Assembly (NCBI GenBank): GCA_945888895.1
Contig: CAMDAY010000043.1
Coordinates: forward strand, 1-12,299
Source: Dehalococcoides mccartyi
Lineage (GTDB): Bacteria; Chloroflexota; Dehalococcoidia; UBA2979
DNA: 12,299 bases
Direction: 5' to 3'
A program made the position numbers and the translations under genes. Numbering within the stretch: the stretch's first letter is position 1; each line of letters starts with the position of its first letter. The notes under the pieces were generated by a model. The model ran no database searches. It was not told the DNA's origin and was given only the letters and a program-made list of their open reading frames with translations. Below, in pieces: positions 1 through 6,673 of this stretch.

Positions 1-141
1 GTGCGCACGAACGAGGTGCCGTGGACGCTGAGCAAGACGCCCGCGGTCTACGGCCCGCTCGCCGGCAAGATGAACGAGCACAGCGATGCCGTGCTGGCGG
101 AGATCGGGCGCGTGCCGGCGGGCAGCACTGCGGCGAGCTAG
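1..141 (+). CDS. CaiB/BaiF (family III) CoA-transferase, C-terminal end only
   Basis: The frame is open from the first base to the TAG at 139-141 and encodes the last 46 residues of a protein whose start lies left of the window. The tail (GKMNEHSDAVLAEIG) closely matches the C-terminus of the complete CoA-transferase just downstream (LLGEHTDAVLSEIG). This G-x-H/N-T/S-x-x-V-L-x-E-I-G ending is characteristic of family III CoA-transferases such as CaiB, BaiF and formyl-CoA transferase, which move CoA between carboxylic acids. The two genes lie head to tail with 90 bases between them, so they look like tandem paralogues and may form a two-gene unit. The catalytic region is outside the window, so activity cannot be judged. 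The family call rests on the short tail plus the neighbour. Confidence 0.8.
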   Translation: MRTNEVPWTLSKTPAVYGPLAGKMNEHSDAVLAEIGRVPAGSTAAS

Positions 142-162
142 CGACTGAACGAGCCTGCTTAC

Positions 163-186
163 CGCGGACGAATCATCCCGTCCGCG
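163..186 (+). terminator. Hairpin between the two CoA-transferase genes
   Basis: An 8-bp perfect stem (CGCGGACG at 163-170, CGTCCGCG at 179-186) encloses an 8-base loop, 22 bases after the stop of the upstream gene. There is no T-tract, so it is not a classical intrinsic terminator. It could attenuate read-through or stabilise an RNA end between the tandem genes. Confidence 0.3.
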
Positions 187-231
187 TGCCTGGACTTGCG
201 CGCGTACACGACTGACTGAGGGGACACGAAG

Positions 232-1437
232 ATGACGGGACCGCTGACCGGGAGCCTGGTGCTCGATCTGACGCAGGGCGATGGCGCGCCGTTCACGGCG
301 ATGCAGCTGGGCGACGCGGGCGCCGATGTGATCAAGGTCGAGCCGATCGAGGGCGACTGGGCGCGCCACCTCGGCGGTCCGTTCAACCACGGCGACGGCC
401 CGCTGTTCATGGCGATGAACCGCAACAAGCGCAGCATCGCGGTCGACCTCGAGAGCGCCGAGGGACGCGCGATCGTGCAGGAGATCGCGAAGCGCGCGGA
501 CATCCTCGTGCACTCGTTCCCGCACGCGGCGGACGCGGCACGCCTCGGCTTCGACTACGCCACGCTCGAGGCGCTCAACCCGCGCCTCATCACCTGCGAC
601 ATCTCGACCGTCGAGCGCTCGGGGCCCGACGCCGAGCTGCAGGAGACGGACCTGACGGTGCAGGCGCGATCGGGCCTGCCCAGGTTCCTCGGCCGCCGGG
701 GCGAGGCGCCGCTGCGCTACGGGTCGAACTACGCGGGCGTCACGGCGTCGCTGTACGCGATGCAGGCGATCCTCGCGGCCATGTACTGGCGGAACAAGAG
801 CGGCGTGGGCCAGCAGATCGAGACGTCCTACCTGCGGGCGATGATCGCGACGCAGCAGAACTACCTCACCTCGTTCAGCGATCCGGACGACACCTCGTAC
901 GGTGGGTTCTACACCTCCCACCTGGAGCCACCGGCGCAGGGCATGGAGACGGCGGGGCAGCGCGTCGAGATGGGGTTCAACTTCGCCCGCGACCCGAAGG
1001 CGATCGACAAGCTCGCCGAGTGGCTCGGGATCCTCGGCGAGATGCACGAGCAGTACCCCGCGACGAAGGAGCGCCCGCTGGGCCAGCAGGACAACGCCAC
1101 GCTGCGTCCGCTGGTGGAGCGGGAGCTGAAGAGCAAGCCGTACGCCGAGGTCTACGACAAGATGATGGAGCTCGGCCTCCAGTGGGCCCCCGTGCACGAC
1201 TACGGCACGCTCTACCAGGATCCCGGCATCCTGGAGCAGGACGTGGTGCGGACGGTGGAGCACCCGGTGCGCGGCACGCTCCAGCAGGTCAGCCCGGCGT
1301 GGCAACTGGACCAGGCGCCGGCAGAGATCCGCCTCGGCCCTCCGCTCCTCGGCGAGCACACCGACGCCGTGCTGAGCGAGATCGGCTGCGACGCGGGGCG
1401 CATCGCCTCGCTCCGGGCGGCGGGCACGGTCGCCTAG
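232..1437 (+). CDS. CaiB/BaiF family CoA-transferase with catalytic Asp replaced by Gly
   Basis: This 401-residue protein has the usual length and layout of family III CoA-transferases. The N-terminal CoA-binding Rossmann part reads LTGSLVLDL, then APFTAMQLGDAGADVIKVEP (about residues 20-38), then FMAMNRNKRSIAVDL (about 59-73). The C-terminus is GEHTDAVLSEIG. Characterised members form acyl-enzyme and CoA-thioester intermediates on one Asp (Asp169 in formyl-CoA transferase), in a motif usually written V-A-D-I/L-T-A-G-L-Y. Here the same block reads YAGVTASLYA, with Gly169 (GGC, 736-738) where Asp is expected. The start ATG has GAGGGG at 218-223, about 8 bases upstream. The protein may therefore be a non-catalytic partner of the tandem upstream paralogue, a binding protein, or an enzyme with altered chemistry. 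The family call is firm; the substrate is unknown. Confidence 0.9.
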   Translation: MTGPLTGSLVLDLTQGDGAPFTAMQLGDAGADVIKVEPIEGDWARHLGGPFNHGDGPLFMAMNRNKRSIAVDLESAEGRAIVQEIAKRADILVHSFPHAADAARLGFDYATLEALNPRLITCDISTVERSGPDAELQETDLTVQARSGLPRFLGRRGEAPLRYGSNYAGVTASLYAMQAILAAMYWRNKSGVGQQIETSYLRAMIATQQNYLTSFSDPDDTSYGGFYTSHLEPPAQGMETAGQRVEMGFNFARDPKAIDKLAEWLGILGEMHEQYPATKERPLGQQDNATLRPLVERELKSKPYAEVYDKMMELGLQWAPVHDYGTLYQDPGILEQDVVRTVEHPVRGTLQQVSPAWQLDQAPAEIRLGPPLLGEHTDAVLSEIGCDAGRIASLRAAGTVA

Positions 1438-1460
1438 CCTAGACACCTCGATGACCAAAG

Positions 1461-1486
1461 CGAGGGCCGGCTGAAGCCGGCCCTCG
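1461..1486 (+). terminator. Perfect 11-bp hairpin after the CoA-transferase
   Basis: CGAGGGCCGGC (1461-1471), loop TGAA, GCCGGCCCTCG (1476-1486) form an uninterrupted GC-rich stem 24 bases after the stop codon. No T-run follows, as is common for terminator-like hairpins in high-GC genomes. It separates the CoA-transferase from the separately promoted solute-binding protein gene. Confidence 0.55.
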
Positions 1487-1519
1487 GCACGTCCGGGCCA
1501 CCGGGGGCTCCAGGCGGGA

Positions 1520-1550
1520 TTCGCCCGAGCGAGGGCTGCGTTGCTATCCT
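1520..1550 (+). promoter_or_regulatory. Candidate sigma-70-type promoter of the solute-binding protein gene
   Basis: An extended -10 element, TG-C-TATCCT, lies at 1542-1550. A weak -35-like TTCGCC lies at 1520-1525 with a 19-base spacer. Transcription would begin near 1557, giving a leader of about 28 bases before the ATG at 1585. The same TTCGC / TGCTAnnnT arrangement occurs before tRNA-Pro (11772-11801), which supports the call. No experimental evidence exists. Confidence 0.4.
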
Positions 1551-1584
1551 GAGCGCACGTTGCTACGCCGTGCGAAGGATGCTC

Positions 1585-3357
1585 ATGTCGGGACCTCACG
1601 CCGATGGTTCGCGCCCCATCCGCCGCCGGCTTTCCCGCCGACGGCTGTTGTCGTCGGCGGGCAGCGCGGTGGTGGTGCTGTCTGCGGCGGCGCTGATCGA
1701 CTGCGACTCCACGCCCCCTGTCTCCATCCCCACCGCAGGTGGGACGCGCATTGCAGGGCCCTCGACGCCGATCGCCGCGCCCACCCCCTCGATTCGTCGA
1801 GGGGGCGCTTGGCGCATCGCGCTGTCGGCGGATCCGGGGAGCCTCGACCAGGCGGCGAACGCGGGCGGGTCGGCGAAGGTCGCGGGCGCACCGGTGTACA
1901 GCCGACTGCTGGCGTACGAGTCGGGGCCGGGCAAGCCGCGCGCGAATTTCAGCACCGTCCCGGACGCCGCGGAGTTCACACAGGCGCCGGACGCTCAGAC
2001 GTTCGTGGTGCGCCTGAACCCGCGTGCGAAGTTCACGCAGCCCATCGAGCGCGTCATGACCTCGGCGGACGTCAAGTACTCGTTCGACCGCATGCTTGGG
2101 CGGGCCGGTGCGATGAGCCAGAGCGGCGACGCTCCATTGCTGTCGATGGTGCAGTCGATCGAGACGCCCGATGACCGCACGGTCACGTTCAAGCTCAAGG
2201 AGCCGTTCGGCGCGTTCGCCCCGGTGCTGGCCGATCCACGAGCGCTGATGATCATGCCTGCGGAGACCGGCAAGGCGTTCGATCCCGCACGCCAGATGGT
2301 GGGGTCGGGCCCGTTCACCCTGAAGTCGTATGAGCCGGGCACGCAGCTGAGCTACACGCGCAACGCGGAGTGGCACCTCGGCGGGGACCGGCCGTTCCTC
2401 GATGGCATCGAGGTCAGCATCCTCCGCGACGCTCCGGCAGCCGTCTCGCAGTTCCTCACAGGCGGCCTCGACGCGCTGTCGATCGGCGCGGCGGATCTCA
2501 AGCGCGTGCGTGACGGGGTCAAGGGCGTGGTGATCGATCAGGCGCCGCCGATGCAGATCCAGAACATCACGTTCTCCGGCCTCGACTTCGAGCCGCCATG
2601 GCGCGACGTGCGCGTGCGGCGGGCGGTGTCGATGGCGATCAACCGCGACGCGATGCTCGACGAGTTATTCGGGCTGAAGGAGATGAAGGCCGCGGGCCTC
2701 GACGTCCCGTACATGTGGGACGGCTTCCTGCCGTGGGGGATCACCGGCTATTCGCTCGAAGCGAAGCAGATGAAGCCCGACCGCGCGGCGTCGTTCAAGT
2801 TCAACACGTCCGAGGCGGCCAAGCTGATGGATGCGGCCGGGTGGAGCGGCGGCTTCGGTGTGGAGTGGCACTCCTCCGGTGCCTTCCGCGGCGGCTACCC
2901 GCTGAACGCGCGCCTCGCCGCGCAGCATCTCCGCGAGATCCGCATCACCCTGCGCACGACGATCGAGGACTACGGGACGGTGTTCCTGAATAGCACGATC
3001 CCCGGCAACTTCCGCGGGATGGCCGCGATCCAGCAGTCGCTGGGCGAGCCGGGTAACTACCTCTCCGCGATGTACCTGCCGGCGTCGCTGCGGAACTCCG
3101 GGAAGATCAACGACCCGCGGCTCACCGACATGGTGACCACGATCAGCGCGAACACGAACCGTGAGGAACGCCGTCAGCAGATTCTGGATGTGCAGGACTA
3201 CCTCGCGGACCGCATGTACAACGTGCCGCTGCCGAACGGCCCGGTGCTCACTGCGTACCAGCCGTCGGTGCGCAACGTTCTCGACTTCCAGTCGCAGGGA
3301 GTGACGTCGCCGATCGATCAGATCCCGTACTACTGGAAGGCAGCACTTTCGGGCTAA
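1585..3357 (+). CDS. ABC transporter substrate-binding protein, family 5 (peptide/nickel/opine type), Tat-type signal
   Basis: This roughly 590-residue protein is an extracytoplasmic solute-binding protein of the SBP_bac_5 family. Family hallmarks are the opening GGAWRIALSADPGSLDQA after the signal, TSADVKYSFDRML, TPDDRTVTFKLKEPFGAF, the MVGSGPFTLKSYEPG block, and RDVRVRRAVSMAINRD. The N-terminus carries SRRRLLSSAG (residues 17-26) followed by a hydrophobic stretch to LIDC (Cys40). This suggests a Tat signal and possibly a lipid anchor, although Asp before the Cys is unusual for a lipobox. I chose the ATG at 1585 because GAAGGA (1574-1579) sits 5 bases upstream; GTG 1570 and ATG 1579 are in-frame alternatives. 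Partner permease and ATPase genes are absent from the window, so it is an orphan here. The ligand is unknown; oligopeptide is only the family default. The gene ends before a strong hairpin. Confidence 0.9.
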   Translation: MSGPHADGSRPIRRRLSRRRLLSSAGSAVVVLSAAALIDCDSTPPVSIPTAGGTRIAGPSTPIAAPTPSIRRGGAWRIALSADPGSLDQAANAGGSAKVAGAPVYSRLLAYESGPGKPRANFSTVPDAAEFTQAPDAQTFVVRLNPRAKFTQPIERVMTSADVKYSFDRMLGRAGAMSQSGDAPLLSMVQSIETPDDRTVTFKLKEPFGAFAPVLADPRALMIMPAETGKAFDPARQMVGSGPFTLKSYEPGTQLSYTRNAEWHLGGDRPFLDGIEVSILRDAPAAVSQFLTGGLDALSIGAADLKRVRDGVKGVVIDQAPPMQIQNITFSGLDFEPPWRDVRVRRAVSMAINRDAMLDELFGLKEMKAAGLDVPYMWDGFLPWGITGYSLEAKQMKPDRAASFKFNTSEAAKLMDAAGWSGGFGVEWHSSGAFRGGYPLNARLAAQHLREIRITLRTTIEDYGTVFLNSTIPGNFRGMAAIQQSLGEPGNYLSAMYLPASLRNSGKINDPRLTDMVTTISANTNREERRQQILDVQDYLADRMYNVPLPNGPVLTAYQPSVRNVLDFQSQGVTSPIDQIPYYWKAALSG

Positions 3358-3471
3358 CGAGGGCTGAGGGGCGTGGGCGGGTGCGCGGGATACCCGAACG
3401 CCTCTTCGACCTGCTGGCGCCGACGGAGCTGGTCCCACAGGCCGGGGAATCAGCGATCAACCTCAACATGA

Positions 3472-3499
3472 AGAGACCGCCCCTCACGGGGCGGTCTCT
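3472..3499. terminator. Bidirectional terminator hairpin between convergent genes
   Basis: AGAGACCGCCCC (3472-3483), loop TCAC, GGGGCGGTCTCT (3488-3499) make a perfect 12-bp stem. It lies between the solute-binding protein gene (stop 3357, +) and the amidohydrolase gene (stop 3529, -), where a terminator for both is expected. The flanks lack a long T-tract. The remaining bases of the 171-base gap show nothing else recognisable. Confidence 0.7.
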
Positions 3500-3528
3500 G
3501 TGTGTACGCGATCCGCGCGAGGTGCGCG

Positions 3529-4482
3529 CTACTTCAGGTCGATGAAGCGGCGCGCGTTCTTCGCGAGAATGTCTTCCTTCTCGGTGTCCGAGAGGTCGAG
3601 GCCCATGATCGTGCGGACGTAGCCACGCACCTCGGAGCCCGGTGCGTCGGTGCCGAACATGCAGCGGTCCGTGCCGATGGTCTTCAGGAACCGCGCAGCG
3701 TCCTCGATCGGGACGCAGCGGTGCGCGTCGCGCGCACGGCCGTTGCCGTTCGGCTGGAAGAAGCCGCCCGAGATGTCGAACTGCACCTGCGGGAAGCGCC
3801 GCGCGAGCTCGATGCGCTCGTCCCAGTACGCGGTCGTGAGGTGCGCCATGATAAAGCGGAGGTTAGGGAACTTCTCGAACACCGGGTAGAAGTTCACCGG
3901 CTCGCCGTAGGGGCCCGAGCCCGCTGGCGCCTTGCCACCCGCCGCACCGGAGTCGCTGAGGATCGGCACGCCGACGGACGAGAGCTTCTCGTAGAGCGGG
4001 AACATCTTCTCGTCGCCGGGGTAGAACCTCGAGAGGCCGGGGTGGATCTTCACCCCCTTGGCACCCGCGGCGAGCTGCTTCTCCAGCTCGTCCATCATTC
4101 CCTGCTGGTCGCCGAAGAAGACTCCGATGTCGACGTTCACGTACGGCGTCACGCGGCTCTCAGTCTGGCAATGTTCGACGACCCAGTCGTTGAACTGGCG
4201 GACGCGGTCCGTCATCTGGCCCTGCAGGTCCTTGCGGGCCTCGGCCTCCTCCGCGCTGCCGGGCGCGAGGCGCGCGACGCGGTTGTCGATGATGCGATTG
4301 ATGTCGATGTAGTTGATCGCGAAGATGTGCGAGAGGCCCTCTTCGCGGAACCACTCAGAGATGCCTTCGGGGTTCGCGTTGTACCATTCGTCCGGCCAGC
4401 CGGGGTGGTTGAAGACGACCTTTTCCTGCTGCCGGTTGCGCGTGTAGTGCACGTGCACATCGATGACTTCGGGAACGCTCAC
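3529..4482 (-). CDS. Amidohydrolase family 2 (ACMSD-like) metal-dependent hydrolase or decarboxylase
   Basis: The 317-residue protein fits the Amidohydro_2 TIM-barrel family, which includes aminocarboxymuconate-semialdehyde decarboxylase and related aromatic-acid decarboxylases or hydrolases. Visible motifs are the strand-1 metal motif DVHVHYT (His10, His12), GVKIHPGL (residues 143-150), RFIMAHL (His214), and the closing DRCMFGTDAPGSE with the expected metal or catalytic Asp279. The position normally holding a metal His after strand 5 (L-x-H-x-G) reads ILSDSG, placing Asp177 there. The start is GTG at 4482 because a perfect AGGAGG (complement of 4488-4493) lies 5 bases upstream. It is downstream of the SDR gene on the same strand, 161 bases away, so they may be co-regulated. 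The substrate is unknown; aromatic or semialdehyde compounds are a family-based guess. Confidence 0.88.
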   Translation of the reverse strand: MSVPEVIDVHVHYTRNRQQEKVVFNHPGWPDEWYNANPEGISEWFREEGLSHIFAINYIDINRIIDNRVARLAPGSAEEAEARKDLQGQMTDRVRQFNDWVVEHCQTESRVTPYVNVDIGVFFGDQQGMMDELEKQLAAGAKGVKIHPGLSRFYPGDEKMFPLYEKLSSVGVPILSDSGAAGGKAPAGSGPYGEPVNFYPVFEKFPNLRFIMAHLTTAYWDERIELARRFPQVQFDISGGFFQPNGNGRARDAHRCVPIEDAARFLKTIGTDRCMFGTDAPGSEVRGYVRTIMGLDLSDTEKEDILAKNARRFIDLK

Positions 4483-4643
4483 ACTGGCCTCCTGGGACTG
4501 GCTGGCGGAATGGCGAGGATGCCCGCTCGGGCGTCGAGTCCGTCTCCTGCCGCCCGCATCCTAGTGCGGTCAGGCGATCTCTGCACGCTTCGCGATGCGG
4601 ACCCCGCGAGGTGCCTCGACGCTCGTCAGGCGATGCGAAGCGG

Positions 4644-5408
4644 CTAGCCGCGGCCGACGAGCGGCATGTTTGCCGCCATCACGGTCATGAAGAGGACGTT
4701 CGCGTCCGGCGGCAGGCTGGCCATGTACACGACGGCCCGCGCGACGTCATCGACGTTCATTGTCGGCTCGACCTTTGTCGATCCGTCGGGCTGGATGATC
4801 CCGGCCTGCATCGGCGCGGTCATCTCCGTCGCCGCGTTGCCGATGTCGATCTGGCCGCAGGTGATGCCCATGCGCCGCCCATCGAGGGCGAGCGATCGCG
4901 TGAGGCCGGTCATCGCGGTCTTCGTCGTGGCGTACGGCGCGCCGTTCGGTCGAGGGGAGTGCGCGGCGATCGAGCCGTTGTTGATGATGCGACCGCCGCT
5001 CGGCGTCTGCGTCATCATCAGCCGCACCGCGCCCTGCGCGCAGAGGAACGCGCCATTGATGTTGACGTCTACGACGCTCTTCCACTGCTCGAACGTCAGA
5101 TTCTCGAAGTGAACGGGCGGTGCGCCGATGCCGGCGTTGTTGAACAGCAGGTCGAGACGTCCGTACGCCCCGCGGATCGACTCGAACAGCGCGTCCACGG
5201 ATTCCGGGTCGGCGATGTCCGTGGGCACGGCGAGGTGCTCCACGCCGCCCGGCGTGCTCTCACCGAGGAGCGCGGCGGTCTCGCGCAGCGGTTCCGCGCG
5301 CCGCCCGGCGAGGACGACCGAGTAGCCCTCGCCGGCCAGCGCCAGCGCCACGGCCCGACCGATGCCCGTCCCCGCGCCCGTCACCAGCGCTACCTTGCGG
5401 TCAGCCAT
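4644..5408 (-). CDS. Short-chain dehydrogenase/reductase (SDR) oxidoreductase
   Basis: This 254-residue protein is a classical SDR, an NAD(P)-dependent oxidoreductase acting on an alcohol or ketone. It shows the cofactor motif VTGAGTGIGRAV (residues 9-20), NNAG (90-93), the structural Asn in VNINGAF (Asn118), and the catalytic triad Ser146 (NNGSIA), Tyr159 and Lys163 (YATTK). Length is typical. The ATG at 5408 has GAGGAG about 7 bases upstream. No acidic residue clearly specifying NAD is visible after strand 2 (VVLAGRRAEP, where the Arg pair favours NADP; inference). It is the first gene of a minus-strand pair with the amidohydrolase and is divergent from the VOC gene. The substrate cannot be named. 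Confidence 0.93.
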   Translation of the reverse strand: MADRKVALVTGAGTGIGRAVALALAGEGYSVVLAGRRAEPLRETAALLGESTPGGVEHLAVPTDIADPESVDALFESIRGAYGRLDLLFNNAGIGAPPVHFENLTFEQWKSVVDVNINGAFLCAQGAVRLMMTQTPSGGRIINNGSIAAHSPRPNGAPYATTKTAMTGLTRSLALDGRRMGITCGQIDIGNAATEMTAPMQAGIIQPDGSTKVEPTMNVDDVARAVVYMASLPPDANVLFMTVMAANMPLVGRG

Positions 5409-5567
5409 GCGTCGCTCCTCGTCCTGATCGTGTGTCCTCGGCGCATCTTCCTACATGCGCGCCGCACGCGCCCCCGGCGCGGCGTTGCGCTCACGCGCAC
5501 CGGTGGGGCACCGTGTACGGGCGCCTCGACCGAGGTGCGGAGGACACTGCGATCGAGGGGGACGAGG

Positions 5568-6002
5568 ATGATCGGGCCGCTGCACCATGTGGGGATCTCG
5601 ACACCGGACATCGAGCGGGCGATCACCTTCTACACGACCCTGTTCGGCTTCCAGGTGATCGACCGCAGCAACTGGGGGCCGGGCAACGCCGTGCGCGACC
5701 GCCAGCTCCACGCCGCCGGCTCCACGGCGGAGCACGCGATGATGCTGCGCGAGGGCACGCGCCTCGAGCTGCGTCAGTACACGGTGCCCGCGGGACGCCC
5801 GAAGGCCGTTGACGCGCCGGCCGTCGACCACGGCATTAACCACTTCTGCTTTGCCGTGGACGACGTGCACGCGGAGTACGAACGGCTCTCGGCAGCGGGC
5901 GTGGTGTTCGACTGCGAGCCGCTCGAGGTGCGCCCCGGCGTCATGCTCACCTACGCGCGCGACCCTGATGGCAACGTGATCGAGTTGCTGTCGGGGCTCT
6001 AG
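5568..6002 (+). CDS. VOC-superfamily (glyoxalase/dioxygenase-fold) protein
   Basis: The 144-residue single-chain protein carries two beta-alpha-beta-beta-beta modules of the vicinal oxygen chelate fold. Module 1 opens with PLHHVGISTPDIERAITFY and module 2 with DHGINHFCFAVDDVHAEYERL, ending in DPDGNVIELL. Candidate metal ligands are His7, Glu67 (LELRQY), His92 and Glu139, the standard glyoxalase I-like quartet, so it is probably a metal-dependent lyase, epimerase or dioxygenase. The open frame extends far to the left, but that is a shadow of the SDR gene. I place the start at 5568 because the homologous sequence begins there, with a GAGGGGGACGAGG purine stretch just upstream. It is transcribed away from the SDR across a 159-base gap that should hold divergent promoters, none of which I could define. 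The specific reaction is unknown. Confidence 0.9.
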   Translation: MIGPLHHVGISTPDIERAITFYTTLFGFQVIDRSNWGPGNAVRDRQLHAAGSTAEHAMMLREGTRLELRQYTVPAGRPKAVDAPAVDHGINHFCFAVDDVHAEYERLSAAGVVFDCEPLEVRPGVMLTYARDPDGNVIELLSGL

Positions 6003-6028
6003 CGGGCGGGCACAACGGGGCTGGTGGT

Positions 6029-6104
6029 TGGTGGGCCCGCAGGGACTCGAACCCTGAACCGATGGGTTAAAAGCCCACTGCTCTGCCAATTGAGCTACGG
6101 GCCC
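6029..6104 (-). tRNA. tRNA-Lys (anticodon UUU)
   Basis: The complement folds as a full cloverleaf. The acceptor is GGGCCCG paired with CGGGCCC, the D-arm GCTC...GAGC, and the anticodon stem GTGGG/CCCAT with loop CTTTTAA (anticodon TTT). The T-arm is CAGGG-TTCGAGT-CCCTG and the discriminator base is A. The CCA end is genomically encoded (complement of 6029-6031). One G-U pair closes the anticodon stem. The gene stands alone between the VOC gene and the half-EamA operon, with a hairpin at 6149-6172 upstream of it. Confidence 0.97.
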
Positions 6105-6148
6105 AGACCACCTAGCCACTCTACGATTTTGGCGGCGTGAGCGGGAGC

Positions 6149-6172
6149 CTCCGCCCGAGACCTCGGGCGGAG
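6149..6172 (-). terminator. Hairpin terminator at the end of the mscL-EamA run
   Basis: CTCCGCCCGAG (6149-6159) and CTCGGGCGGAG (6162-6172) are perfect complements around two bases, effectively a 10-bp stem with a 4-base loop. It begins 4 bases past the stop codon of the last EamA gene (6177) on the minus strand and sits upstream of tRNA-Lys, so it likely insulates the two. No T-tract follows. Confidence 0.6.
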
Positions 6173-6176
6173 CGCG

Positions 6177-6656
6177 CTAGAAGACGCTCAGCACCATGAC
6201 ACCGGATACGACGAGCAGCGCGCCCAGGATGACCCGCGGCGTGATGCGCTCGACGCCGCGCAGGAAGACCGAGGCGAAGACCAGCGTAAACAGCGGGTTC
6301 GTCGCCAGCACCGGCGCGATGACCACCACCTGACCGAGCTCCAGGGCGTTGAACATCAGGAGCACGCCCGCCGCCGAGAAGATGCCGCCCGCAGCGAAGA
6401 ACAGCGTCCCGCGGCGGAAGTGGTCGCCCCGACTGCCGAGGTTCCGCGCGCTCAAGAGCGCGAACCCAAGCGTCCCCCAGAACAGCGAGATCAGGGTGCC
6501 CGTGAGTGGCGGCGCGAGGTCGCCGATGATCTGGCGCGTGATCACCTGCGAGCTGCCGTAGGCCATCGCCGCGCCCAGCGCGAACGCGACGCCGGTGACC
6601 AGCGTGCGGCGCGGAGTGTGCTCGGCGGGTGCGGGGGGCGATGCGGTCTGCGTCAT
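6177..6656 (-). CDS. Half-size EamA/DMT-family membrane protein (second of a pair)
   Basis: This 159-residue protein has one EamA module (PF00892 type) instead of the usual two. Five membrane segments are visible: VTGVAFALGAAMAYGSSQVI, LTGTLISLFWGTLGFALLSA, GTLFFAAGGIFSAAGVLLMF, VVVIAPVLATNPLFTLVFAS and VILGALLVVSGVMVLSVF. The module signature ALELGQVVVIAPVLATNPLF matches EamA transporters, which export or import metabolites. The first 17 or so residues are polar and Pro-rich. The ATG at 6656 has GAGGA about 8 bases upstream; the frame is open further left, but that overlaps the upstream gene. It starts 17 bases after the stop of a second half-EamA gene, so the pair probably forms a heterodimeric 10-helix transporter. 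The substrate is unknown. Confidence 0.88.
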   Translation of the reverse strand: MTQTASPPAPAEHTPRRTLVTGVAFALGAAMAYGSSQVITRQIIGDLAPPLTGTLISLFWGTLGFALLSARNLGSRGDHFRRGTLFFAAGGIFSAAGVLLMFNALELGQVVVIAPVLATNPLFTLVFASVFLRGVERITPRVILGALLVVSGVMVLSVF

Positions 6657-6673
6657 GGCGGGTGTCCTCGACG

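Noticed and set aside
3502..4647. Long + strand open frame (381 codons) opposite the amidohydrolase gene
   Set aside because: Its translation is Arg/Ala/Val/Asp-rich without domain motifs, and it mirrors a gene with clear family motifs and a perfect ribosome site. It is a shadow of high-GC coding DNA.
4611..5567. N-terminal extension of the VOC frame to 4611
   Set aside because: It lies opposite the SDR gene and lacks any domain; VOC homology begins at the ATG at 5568 with a purine-rich ribosome site.
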